From positions 1-50,727 of the forward strand of contig NZ_QXEV01000004.1 of NCBI RefSeq assembly GCF_003550015.1: a stretch of 50,727 nt of DNA. The letters are read 5' to 3'. Below are positions 1-7,305 of the stretch, one piece after another (the stretch's first letter is position 1; each line of letters begins with the position of its first letter). The position numbers and the translations under genes were made by a program. The notes beneath the pieces are model-generated. The model searched no databases. It saw only the letters and a list, made by a program, of their open reading frames with translations, and was not told where the DNA came from. The DNA comes from Anaeroplasma bactoclasticum. Its GTDB lineage: Bacteria > Bacillota_I > Bacilli_A > Acholeplasmatales > Anaeroplasmataceae.

Positions 1-51
1 AAAAAAATTTTCTAAATAATTTTTGTAACTACATTTTTATAACACAGTGAA

Positions 52-100
52 AGAGAGAAAAATGGCTTATCTAGGCCATAATTCTCTCTTTTCTATTTTT
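52..100 (+). terminator. Intrinsic terminator of a gene left of the window
   Basis: AGAGAGAA (52-59) pairs with TTCTCTCT (82-89), and inside it ATGGC (62-66) pairs with GCCAT (75-79) around an 8-nt loop. A T-rich run follows at 89-100, so the plus strand is the terminating direction. Positions 1-51 and 101-177 contain no gene I can recognise. Confidence 0.7.
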
Positions 101-171
101 TAACTGTTGAAAACGGGATTATGAAAACCTTTTCAAGACAATTATTGTTGTAACGTTGTTTTAAAAACAAG

Positions 172-202
172 GGAAAGAAAAAAGGTAAGCTTTTGACTTA
201 CC
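172..202 (-). terminator. Terminator of the GT8-acyltransferase gene
   Basis: GGTAAG (184-189) and CTTACC (197-202) form a 6-bp stem with a 7-nt loop, followed on the minus strand by a run of six T. The stop codon of the gene (198-200) lies inside the first arm of the stem as transcribed. Confidence 0.75.
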
Positions 203-1982
203 TTACTGCATATTCTAGTGGAATATTATATGTTTTTTCATATATATCCTTCCATAAAGAATAATTCTCATTCATTAAATAATTAATTTGAGCTTTGGAA
301 TTTTCTTCCTTATTTGGATATATTGGCTTTCCAATATGAATAGTATATTCTTGTACCTTAAAGCCATCGCTATCTACAATATCAGAATCCTCCATTGTAA
401 TAAAGCATGGTACAACAGGTACATTACTTTTAACTGCAAATTGGAATGCACCCTTTTGAAGTGGCTTTGGCTTTCTATAATTCCACCACATAGATTGTTC
501 TGGATAAACAAGCACGAAATTACCTTTTTCTAGTAATGTATTGGTAGATTTCATAAATTGCTGCATAGCCTTCATATTTGTAGCTAGTGGCAATGTATAA
601 CAATTTCTCATTAAAAATCCATAGAAGCCAGGGAAGCTTGTGTAATTACCTTCACGAATTACACGGTAAAATCTTCTTTTTCTTCTTTCGGATTTTTTAA
701 TGCATGTTTCATATGCAACCTGAATTGCAAAGGAATCTAATGCATTAAAATGATTACATGTCAAAATAGCACCACTATCTAAGTTCCTTAAATTCTCGAT
801 ACCCTCAATATCCTTAATAATCATTTGCTTATTACGGATAATTTTATTTAAAAATCTTCTTGCAACAAAATATGCTGCCTTTGTTTTAATCTTAGAAGTA
901 ACCTTCTTCTTTAAATAATCAACTTCGCCAGGTAAAATCTCACGACTGGGAGGATCCTGTTCAACATCTTCAGCAAATCTGCCTTCAACCTCATAAGAAC
1001 GAATCTTCTTCATAATTCTTAAGCGGTCAATAGAATGAACAGCAATTTCACCCTTCTGTAATAATTTATAATAAGAATCACTTCTTAAGGATTCACTAAT
1101 TGCTAGAGCCTCTAAAATCTTAGCCTGCTCCATATCTCTTAAGACTTGCTCTTCTTTATAATTCTCTTGAATTTCTTTAATTTCATCATATCCAGGAGTC
1201 ATAATAGCATATTTCCAGAAATGCTCACCTAAAGGACCATTTTTCATATGCCATGGCTTACCCCACATAATATAATGAATCATATTGATATCTTCATCTT
1301 TGTATTTGATTTCACCATAAATTTCAACATTCCATGAATTATCAATCCATAATACCTTATGGTTACAAATAACATTTAAGTAATCCTCATCCTGAGTAAC
1401 TTGGAATCTATAAACTCCAAGTAGGTTAATGAACTGATCTAATACACAATCCTCACGGAACTTCTTTGTGTTAATTAGCATTAAGCCTGCATTAAAGAAT
1501 TCATCTCTTTTAACACCACAAACCTCTTCAACATAATTACCATAACATTCTGTTTGGATCATTGCCTGCTCATTACATGCTCCACAATAATAATTTGTAA
1601 TATCATGGCTAAAGAATTTAGAAATATCACCTAATACTACAGTATCAGAATCAATATAGATTGCCTTATCATATTCTTCAAACATTTCTGCAATGAAGAA
1701 ACGGAAATAAGTTGTCTTGTTGTAATAATCTCTTACTGGTAGACGAGATTCGATTCCTTCATAGTAGCTAGATACATCTACATATTCAACACTAAATCCC
1801 TTTTTGGAAACAGAGGAATACTTTTCCTTTGTTTCTTCCTTTATATCTGTATTTAAAATGTATACTCTATATTCAAAATCTGGTGATGCATTTTCCATAA
1901 TGGACTTTAAAGTAACCATTGTGAACTTAACATATTTGTCATCACACGCAAAGAATATAGGAACGATTTTCTTTTGATTCAT
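198..1982 (-). CDS. GT8 glycosyltransferase fused to a PlsC-type acyltransferase
   Basis: The 594-residue protein joins two enzyme domains. Residues 1-265 look like a family 8 glycosyltransferase (nucleotide-sugar, retaining): the metal-binding DSD at 111-113, FFNAG at 162-166, QDED at 197-200 and a C-terminal H236...GKPWH 241-245 motif. Residues 270-390 are a charged, largely helical linker. Residues 395-575 look like a lysophospholipid acyltransferase of the PlsC superfamily: NHxxxxD with N410, H411 and D416, YPEQ at 493-496 where the family has FPEG, and VPVVP at 521-525. No signal peptide or clear transmembrane helix is visible, so the protein is probably cytoplasmic or membrane-peripheral. 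A glycolipid assembly role is inferred from the two domains. The start follows AAGGAGG and a TTGACA-17-TATCAT promoter; the gene diverges from an XRE regulator. Confidence 0.85.
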   Translation of the reverse strand: MNQKKIVPIFFACDDKYVKFTMVTLKSIMENASPDFEYRVYILNTDIKEETKEKYSSVSKKGFSVEYVDVSSYYEGIESRLPVRDYYNKTTYFRFFIAEMFEEYDKAIYIDSDTVVLGDISKFFSHDITNYYCGACNEQAMIQTECYGNYVEEVCGVKRDEFFNAGLMLINTKKFREDCVLDQFINLLGVYRFQVTQDEDYLNVICNHKVLWIDNSWNVEIYGEIKYKDEDINMIHYIMWGKPWHMKNGPLGEHFWKYAIMTPGYDEIKEIQENYKEEQVLRDMEQAKILEALAISESLRSDSYYKLLQKGEIAVHSIDRLRIMKKIRSYEVEGRFAEDVEQDPPSREILPGEVDYLKKKVTSKIKTKAAYFVARRFLNKIIRNKQMIIKDIEGIENLRNLDSGAILTCNHFNALDSFAIQVAYETCIKKSERRKRRFYRVIREGNYTSFPGFYGFLMRNCYTLPLATNMKAMQQFMKSTNTLLEKGNFVLVYPEQSMWWNYRKPKPLQKGAFQFAVKSNVPVVPCFITMEDSDIVDSDGFKVQEYTIHIGKPIYPNKEENSKAQINYLMNENYSLWKDIYEKTYNIPLEYAVR

Positions 1983-2026
1983 AAGAAAAATACCTCCTTG
2001 GTTCTTCTTTTAAAAAAACCGACTGA

Positions 2027-2055
2027 ATGATAAAACATTATCGCTCTACTGTCAA
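2027..2055 (-). promoter_or_regulatory. Sigma-A promoter of the GT8-acyltransferase gene
   Basis: On the minus strand, a perfect TTGACA (2050-2055) and TATCAT (2027-2032) are separated by 17 bp. A TCTAC/GTAGA motif (2045-2049) touches the -35 box and may be an operator half-site. Confidence 0.8.
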
Positions 2056-2123
2056 TAATATATAAGGCTACATCGAATTCTACACACATTCTACCTTAAA
2101 AAAACTACTCTACTCACAGTAGA
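2045..2123. promoter_or_regulatory. Cluster of TCTAC repeats, candidate operator
   Basis: TCTAC occurs on the plus strand at 2045, 2079, 2090 and 2109, and its inverse GTAGA at 2119, so 2109-2123 is a 5-5-5 inverted repeat. The cluster lies between the divergent GT8 and XRE promoters and one copy abuts the GT8 -35 box. Binding by the adjacent XRE protein is inference only. Confidence 0.35.
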
Positions 2124-2162
2124 ATTTGCATTATAACCCTAGTTTTTGCGAGGAAAATGGGG

Positions 2163-2168
2163 TATAAT
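2163..2168 (+). promoter_or_regulatory. -10 box of the XRE gene; transcript probably leaderless
   Basis: A consensus TATAAT ends 8 nt before the ATG at 2177. With normal initiation 6-8 nt after the -10 box, the mRNA would start at or within about two bases of the start codon, leaving no room for a Shine-Dalgarno site. The -35 region is weak (TAGTTT at 2140). Confidence 0.6.
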
Positions 2169-2176
2169 AGTGATGT

Positions 2177-2773
2177 ATGAGTGATTTAAAGAAATTAATA
2201 GCTCAAAATTTAGTAGAGCTAAGAAAGTCAAGAAAATATACACAACAGGATATAGCCAATATGGTTCAGTATTCTGATAAAGCCGTATCAAAGTGGGAGA
2301 AAGGAGAATCATTACCTGATATCGAGGTTCTTTATCAGATTTGTAACATATATGGTGTTACCCTAGATTATCTAACTCATGATGGAGCTTATGATGAGAA
2401 AAAGGAATATGTAATTCCTCAATCGGAATTCAGAAATCGAATCATCATCACAGCTTTATTCTCTTCCATTATTTGGATGGGTGTAATCATTGTGTACGTA
2501 TATCAGAATTTATACCAAGAGTTTAACAATTGGCCTATTTTCATTTGGGCAGTTCCAGCAAATTGCGTTCTTCTTTGGTTTTTCAATATGAAATGGGGAA
2601 GACGCAAATGGTTCATTGTCATTGGCTCTATATTCGTTTGGACATTAATTGCAGGATTATATTTACAAATCCTTTATACATCCCATTTCGAATATAATTA
2701 TTGGATGCTATTTTTAATTGGTATTCCAATTCAAGTAGCATTAGGCTTATTAACTCAATTAAGACATTATTAA
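2177..2773 (+). CDS. Membrane-anchored XRE-family transcription regulator
   Basis: The protein has 198 residues. Residues 8-63 are an XRE helix-turn-helix with the typical YTQQDIANMV recognition region followed by SDKAVSKWEKGESLPD. The rest holds four hydrophobic segments (about 89-109, 119-137, 143-167 and 173-192), so the DNA-binding domain is probably tethered to the inner face of the membrane. The start gives a normal-length XRE N-terminus and lies 8 nt after a TATAAT box. It may respond to a membrane or envelope signal and control itself and the divergent glycolipid gene; both statements are inference. A bidirectional terminator follows. Confidence 0.85.
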   Translation: MSDLKKLIAQNLVELRKSRKYTQQDIANMVQYSDKAVSKWEKGESLPDIEVLYQICNIYGVTLDYLTHDGAYDEKKEYVIPQSEFRNRIIITALFSSIIWMGVIIVYVYQNLYQEFNNWPIFIWAVPANCVLLWFFNMKWGRRKWFIVIGSIFVWTLIAGLYLQILYTSHFEYNYWMLFLIGIPIQVALGLLTQLRHY

Positions 2774-2803
2774 AAAGAAAGTCCACAAGGGACTTCTTTT
2801 TTT
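2774..2803. terminator. Bidirectional terminator between convergent genes
   Basis: AAGTCC and GGACTT arms (2779-2784 and 2790-2795, extended by A/T pairs with one bulge) are flanked by A-rich and T-rich runs, so the hairpin can end transcription from the XRE gene and from the SGNH-like gene. Confidence 0.75.
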
Positions 2804-3233
2804 ATGCTGCAAGAAGAACCTTGCGATAGTTTATATTATCTAAGTTATATAATGCACGAACCTCATCAATTACATCTAAATATAGATTATTCTTCTTACA
2901 TAATGGATTTTGAAGTTCAATCTTTACTCCATAATAATTACAAATAGATATAATTTCGATTAGATTCTTTCTAAATGCTTCCTTATCTATTCCTTCTTCC
3001 ATATCTCCTTCACCTAAGGATAAGATACAGTAATCAAAGGATCCCAATTTCAAAAAAGCTTTTACAAGAAGCATTGCTTCTTTGGAAGTAAGATTCTTTT
3101 TAGATAAATTATATACATCATATTTTTTATAAAGCATTCTAAGATAGTATTCATTCGATATAAAATATATACCATTCTTTATATATTCTCTTAAATAATG
3201 TGAACATCCGGCAATTAGAATTCTTTTTTCCAT
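2802..3233 (-). CDS. Reduced SGNH-hydrolase-like protein of unknown function
   Basis: The protein has 143 residues. It begins with a beta strand and turn (RILIAGCSHYL) resembling block I of SGNH/GDSL hydrolases with the serine kept (GCS), and later has ILSLGEGD and an FRKNLIEIISICNYYGVKIEL stretch that resembles the block III region and the strand after it. The C-terminal Asp-x-x-His pair expected of an active SGNH enzyme is not seen; the matching place reads YLDVIDEVRALYN. At 143 residues it is shorter than usual (about 190-220). It may be a degenerate or non-catalytic relative; the family assignment is tentative. It has its own strong promoter and an AAGGAG ribosome site. Confidence 0.55.
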   Translation of the reverse strand: MEKRILIAGCSHYLREYIKNGIYFISNEYYLRMLYKKYDVYNLSKKNLTSKEAMLLVKAFLKLGSFDYCILSLGEGDMEEGIDKEAFRKNLIEIISICNYYGVKIELQNPLCKKNNLYLDVIDEVRALYNLDNINYRKVLLAA

Positions 3234-3281
3234 AGCGATACGCTCCTTGTCTAAAAACTATTTCATCTAGTTTTCGATACT

Positions 3282-3310
3282 ATATTAAACCAATTTTAAA
3301 AACTTGTCAA
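3282..3310 (-). promoter_or_regulatory. Sigma-A promoter of the SGNH-like gene
   Basis: TTGACA (3305-3310) and TAATAT (3282-3287) on the minus strand are separated by 17 bp. TTTTCGAT repeats at 3271-3278 and 3314-3321, 43 bp apart, bracket the promoter and could be operator half-sites. Confidence 0.75.
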
Positions 3311-3329
3311 CTATTTTCGATGCTTTTTA

Positions 3330-3358
3330 TTGTAATTTTTACTATAACATGATAAAAT
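3330..3358 (+). promoter_or_regulatory. Promoter of the DUF1836 gene
   Basis: TTGTAA (3330-3335), a 17-bp spacer and TAAAAT (3353-3358), 26 nt before the start codon. The gene's GAGGTG ribosome site follows at 3373-3378. Confidence 0.65.
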
Positions 3359-3384
3359 TGAAGTAATCAATCGAGGTGTTATAT

Positions 3385-4038
3385 ATGGACAGCATAAAAA
3401 AGGCATTAGAAAACTGGATGAACGAGCTTAATAACTTCTCTTTTAAGGATTATGAGCAGTTACCAGATTTAGATTTATATATGGATCAGGTTATCCAGTT
3501 TTTAGATAAACAGTTATATATTTTCCAAACTTCTACTATGGATAAGCAAATTACCCCATCTATGATTAATAATTATGTAAAGGGTGAGGTATTACCTTCT
3601 CCTATCTCTAAAAAATATAATAAGGAGCATTTAGCTCTTATTGAAGAGATTTGTACATTAAAGCAAGTATTATCTATTGCAGAGGTTAAGCAAATCATTG
3701 ATTCTGAATATAAGGATCAAACAACTAAGGCTGAAATATTTAATAAATTCAATCATTTAAATAATAAAAAGCTTGATTCTTCTGTTGAAGAGGCATTTAA
3801 GCATTTAAATGATATTGAAGAAAATGATACGAAGGCTTTAACAGAGCTTGCGATGGATTTTGCAATGACTGCAAATACATATATTCAAATTTCTAAGCGT
3901 ATCTTATATCTTATTCGTGCATATGAAATTGCAGAAAAGGCTAAGGAAGCTATGGAAAAGAAAAAAGAAAAGAAAGAAAAGAAAGATGAAGAAGCTTTAG
4001 ATAATACTTCTTCTCTTGAAGAAAGTGTAGAAGAATAA
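3385..4038 (+). CDS. DUF1836-family protein, probable DNA-binding regulator
   Basis: The protein has 217 residues. The N-terminal two-thirds carries the DUF1836 signature: LPDLDLYMDQVIQFLDKQL, then MINNYVKGEVLPSPISKKYNKEHL, which in this family resembles a MerR-like helix-turn-helix followed by a helical core. The C-terminus is an extended lysine/glutamate-rich tail (about residues 190-217) with KKEK repeats. Family members are presumed transcription regulators but no ligand is known to me. I chose the ATG at 3385 over an upstream in-frame GTG at 3376 because GAGGTG at 3373-3378 serves as the ribosome site. It is monocistronic and convergent with proC. Confidence 0.8.
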   Translation: MDSIKKALENWMNELNNFSFKDYEQLPDLDLYMDQVIQFLDKQLYIFQTSTMDKQITPSMINNYVKGEVLPSPISKKYNKEHLALIEEICTLKQVLSIAEVKQIIDSEYKDQTTKAEIFNKFNHLNNKKLDSSVEEAFKHLNDIEENDTKALTELAMDFAMTANTYIQISKRILYLIRAYEIAEKAKEAMEKKKEKKEKKDEEALDNTSSLEESVEE

Positions 4039-4040
4039 AG

Positions 4041-4077
4041 AAAACGGAAGCAAATTTGAATTGCTTCCGTTTTTATT
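4041..4077. terminator. Bidirectional terminator between DUF1836 gene and proC
   Basis: A 13-bp perfect stem (4041-4053 with 4061-4073; core ACGGAAGCAA) with a 7-nt loop has A-runs on the left and T-runs on the right, so it works in both directions. Confidence 0.9.
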
Positions 4078-4870
4078 ATTTACTTAATTCTTTCGAACGA
4101 TTTGCACAAGCTCTTGCACATTTAGAAATAGTATCTTCAAAGCCATTTTCTTTCAATACATTTAATCCTGCAATTGTTGTACCACCCTTAGAACAAACAT
4201 TTGTAATCAATTGATCTATAGAGTCTTCACTTTTTAAAATCATATCTGCAGAAGCTTTAATAGATTCTGCAGCTAGCTTCTTAGCTACATCATAATCGAT
4301 ACCACATTTAACCGCATCATCAATAAATGCTTTCGCAAATAAATATAGGTATGCTGGCATTGAACCATTTAAAGCTAAGGAATCATCCATTTCTGATTCT
4401 TTTATAGGGTATGCAACACCAATAGATCTAAATACTCTTAATGCACTTGTAAAGAATATATTTGAATCATCTAAGCTACAAAGAGTTGTAACTCCTTCTT
4501 TAATTTGAGCTGGTGTATTTGGCATAGCACGAACAACAAAGGCATTATTGAAGTAGCTTTGGATATAAGATATAGTTAATCCTGCTGCAATACTTATTAC
4601 ACATCTACCACTAAAATCATAATTCTTTGCATCCTCTAATACTTCAGGAAACATTTGAGGCTTTATAGCAATTAAAATAATCTTAGAATTTTCTAATACC
4701 TCTTCAATATGATTGGTTACATTATAGCCTTCCATTCTATATTTAGCTAGCTTTTCAAAGGAATGAATATGTAATAGGATATCCTCCTTTTGATATACGC
4801 CACTTCTTAATACTCCCTCTAAAATGGCACTACCCATTTTACCAACACCTAAAATTGCAATCTGATACAT
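4076..4870 (-). CDS. proC: Pyrroline-5-carboxylate reductase
   Basis: The protein has 264 residues and performs the last step of proline synthesis, reducing pyrroline-5-carboxylate with NAD(P)H. A Rossmann start (ILGVGKMGSAILEGVL) lies at residues 5-20, AIKPQMFPEVL follows near 68, and VVRAMPNTPAQIKEGVTTL near 112 is the conserved family block. The C-terminal dimerisation domain has the GGTTIAGLNVL signature. The start overlaps the proA stop by one base (TAATG), so translation is coupled. It is the third gene of proB-proA-proC. Confidence 0.95.
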   Translation of the reverse strand: MYQIAILGVGKMGSAILEGVLRSGVYQKEDILLHIHSFEKLAKYRMEGYNVTNHIEEVLENSKIILIAIKPQMFPEVLEDAKNYDFSGRCVISIAAGLTISYIQSYFNNAFVVRAMPNTPAQIKEGVTTLCSLDDSNIFFTSALRVFRSIGVAYPIKESEMDDSLALNGSMPAYLYLFAKAFIDDAVKCGIDYDVAKKLAAESIKASADMILKSEDSIDQLITNVCSKGGTTIAGLNVLKENGFEDTISKCARACANRSKELSK

Positions 4871-6114
4871 TACTCTCTCACCTGACCATTTCCATAAATT
4901 AAATACTTATACGTTGTAATTTCCTTTAACCCCATAGGACCTCTAGAATGAAGCTTGCCTGTTGAAATACCAATTTCAGCGCCAAACCCAAAGCATCCAC
5001 CATCTGTAAATCTTGTAGATGCATTATGGTATACACATGCAGAATCAATTTCATTCATGAATTTTACATAAGCATGAATATCTTCTGTAATAATAGCCTC
5101 ACTATGCTTTGTAGAATGTAAATTGATATGTGCTATTGCTTCATCTAAATTTTTAACTACCTTAACTGCAACAATATAATCATTATATTCTGTATAATAA
5201 TCCTCCAAAGTAGCTTCATTACAAGAAATTATCTTTCTTGTTTTTTCGTCTCCTCTGATTTCTATTTTAAGAGAATCAAATTCCTTTTTTAACATTGGTA
5301 AAAAGGATTCTGCTATTTTTTCATCAACAATAATATTCTCTATTGCATTACATACACTAGGACGAGAATATTTTGCGTTTATAGCAATTTTCATTGCCAT
5401 ATCTAGATTTGCCTTTTCATGAACATATAAATGACAATTACCAGCTCCTGTTTCAATATATGGAACCTTGGCATTGGATACTACATATTGAATTAATCCT
5501 TTAGATCCTCTAGGAATTAATAAATCAATATATTCCTTTTTCACAATAAGCTCATTCGTTGCGCTTCTATCTGTAGATTCGATTAAAGTGATACAATTAG
5601 GATTTACAATATCTTTAATTGCATCTTGCATAATCTTGCATAAAGCTTTATTTGTTAATATAGCCTCTTTTCCACCCTTTAATACACAAGCATTTGCAGT
5701 TTTAATACATAATGCTGCAATATCTACACATACATTTGGTCTAGATTCAAAGATAACTGCAATAACTCCAAAAGGAACTCTTACCTTATCAATCCTTAAA
5801 CCATTATCCCTATTGTAGCTTTCAATAACCTCACCTATATAATTTGGTAATTCTATAACATCTAAAATACCTTGGACTAATCCATCAATTCTTTTATCAT
5901 TTAAGGTTAATCTTTCAATCATAGATTCCTTTAAACCGGATGCTTTAGCTATTTCTATATCCTTTTTATTTTCTTCTATGATATATTCTTTATTCTTTAA
6001 AATAGCTTCGCTTATTCTTTTTAGCATTAAATTTCTATCTTCATTTGTAAGCTTTAGAAGCTCTTTTTCAGCTTCCTTTGTATTATTTAAGATACTATTT
6101 AACGAATCTTCCAT
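4870..6114 (-). CDS. proA: Gamma-glutamyl phosphate reductase
   Basis: The protein has 414 residues, the usual length. It reduces glutamyl-5-phosphate to glutamate semialdehyde using NADPH. It belongs to the aldehyde dehydrogenase superfamily: FESRPNVCVDIAALCIKTANACVLKGGKEA marks the cofactor-binding half, and SRPSVCNAIENIIVD holds the cysteine nucleophile region. The start at 6114 follows AAAGGAGG and lies 20 nt inside the end of proB, as expected for coupled translation with the kinase whose unstable product it consumes. Confidence 0.96.
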   Translation of the reverse strand: MEDSLNSILNNTKEAEKELLKLTNEDRNLMLKRISEAILKNKEYIIEENKKDIEIAKASGLKESMIERLTLNDKRIDGLVQGILDVIELPNYIGEVIESYNRDNGLRIDKVRVPFGVIAVIFESRPNVCVDIAALCIKTANACVLKGGKEAILTNKALCKIMQDAIKDIVNPNCITLIESTDRSATNELIVKKEYIDLLIPRGSKGLIQYVVSNAKVPYIETGAGNCHLYVHEKANLDMAMKIAINAKYSRPSVCNAIENIIVDEKIAESFLPMLKKEFDSLKIEIRGDEKTRKIISCNEATLEDYYTEYNDYIVAVKVVKNLDEAIAHINLHSTKHSEAIITEDIHAYVKFMNEIDSACVYHNASTRFTDGGCFGFGAEIGISTGKLHSRGPMGLKEITTYKYLIYGNGQVRE

Positions 6115-7240
6115 AATATCCCTCCTTTAGAATTACCATATCATCGGCATAGACGATACCTTTCTTTGTATGAAAGTCAATTATACTTTCTGCAGTCTTA
6201 GAGTCTTTTCCTTTAACGGAATCTATTTCGCTTGAGGAATGGTTTGTAATTCCTTTCGCTAATATAATTCCATCTAAAGAGATTATATCTATAACAGAAC
6301 CACTTAAGAATTCTCCATCTACTTTGGTAATTCCTTTTGGTAATATAGATACCTTTCTTTTTTCAAGTAGTTCTTTAACTCCATTATCTACAGTAATAGC
6401 CCCTTGGCTATTTGCTTTAAATATCATCCAATGTTCTCTAGAAGAGATTCCTTTTTCTTGTGCTTTAAATAATGTACCAATATTTTTCCCCTCTGCAATA
6501 TCTATAAGCGAATCAAGCTTATTTGAATTACAAATAATCATATTTACTCCAACCATAGTTGAAATTAATGCAGCATCGATTTTTGTTTCCATTCCACCAG
6601 TTCCAACATTTGTTGTGGAACCAGATACCATAGATAAAATATTGGAATCTATTTTATCTACTATATCTACCATTACTGCATCCTTATAAACCTTAGGATT
6701 TTTAGTATATAATCCATCAATATCAGAAAATAAAACTAATAAGTCAGCATCTACCATTGGTGCAATTAAGGCTGCAAGTGTATCATTATCTCCAACCTTA
6801 ATTTCTTCAACAGCTAATGCATCATTTTCATTGATAACTGGTACAATATTATTTTTAAACATGCTATCTAAAGTATTTGATAAATATAGCATTCTTTTTC
6901 TTACTTGGAAGTCATCATGATTTACTAATATTTGTCCAAGCTTGATATTATATATTTCTGCAGCCTTATTATATGCTTCCATAAGCTTCGCTTGTCCAAC
7001 TGCCGCACAAGCCTGTTTTAATGCCATGTCCTTAGGCTTATGCTCTAGCCCCAAGACATTCATTCCAACCGCTATCGCACCAGAGGTTACTAAAGCTACA
7101 TCAATTCCCTTTTTCTTTAAATTAGAGAACTCATGCATAATAGTAACAAGCATTGGCATATTTACAGAATAATCACTCTTAACTAAAGAGGATGAACCTA
7201 CTTTTATTATGATTCTTTTAATATTCTGAAAATTTCTCAT
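6095..7240 (-). CDS. proB: Glutamate 5-kinase with PUA domain
   Basis: The protein has 381 residues. It phosphorylates glutamate as the first committed step of proline synthesis. Residues 8-260 are the amino-acid kinase fold with IIKVGSSSLV (phosphate binding), VALVTSGAIAVG, NENDALAVEEIKVGDNDTLAA and GTGGMETKIDAA (catalytic lysine region). Residues 280-375 form the C-terminal PUA domain seen in longer ProB proteins. It is the likely site of proline feedback, known for the family. It is the first gene of the operon, about 45 nt after the terminator of the preceding gene. A possible extended -10 box TGGTAAAAT lies at 7269-7277. Confidence 0.96.
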   Translation of the reverse strand: MRNFQNIKRIIIKVGSSSLVKSDYSVNMPMLVTIMHEFSNLKKKGIDVALVTSGAIAVGMNVLGLEHKPKDMALKQACAAVGQAKLMEAYNKAAEIYNIKLGQILVNHDDFQVRKRMLYLSNTLDSMFKNNIVPVINENDALAVEEIKVGDNDTLAALIAPMVDADLLVLFSDIDGLYTKNPKVYKDAVMVDIVDKIDSNILSMVSGSTTNVGTGGMETKIDAALISTMVGVNMIICNSNKLDSLIDIAEGKNIGTLFKAQEKGISSREHWMIFKANSQGAITVDNGVKELLEKRKVSILPKGITKVDGEFLSGSVIDIISLDGIILAKGITNHSSSEIDSVKGKDSKTAESIIDFHTKKGIVYADDMVILKEGYYGRFVK

Positions 7241-7268
7241 AATCTCTTCCTCGCAAAAAATTTTTAAT

Positions 7269-7277
7269 ATTTTACCA
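7269..7277 (-). promoter_or_regulatory. Possible extended -10 promoter of proBAC
   Basis: TGGTAAAAT on the minus strand directly follows the U-tract of the upstream terminator. No good -35 box is seen. The same nonamer occurs in the same position before the gene at 39254, which supports it. Confidence 0.45.
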
Positions 7278-7278
7278 T

Positions 7279-7303
7279 AAAAAAAGGCTTATTTAAAGCC
7301 TTC
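7279..7303 (-). terminator. Terminator after the GGDEF-EAL-like gene
   Basis: AAGGCTT and AAGCCTT arms (7285-7291, 7297-7303) with a 5-nt loop are followed on the minus strand by a run of seven T. Confidence 0.85.
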
Positions 7304-7305
7304 TT

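Noticed and set aside
3241-3384. Riboswitch in the SGNH-like gene leader
   Set aside because: Only a short AAAACTA/TAGTTTT hairpin is present; the leader is far too short for a known aptamer.
5588-7172. Plus-strand open frames opposite proA and proB
   Set aside because: They mirror well-conserved genes on the minus strand and have no ribosome site or family motif.
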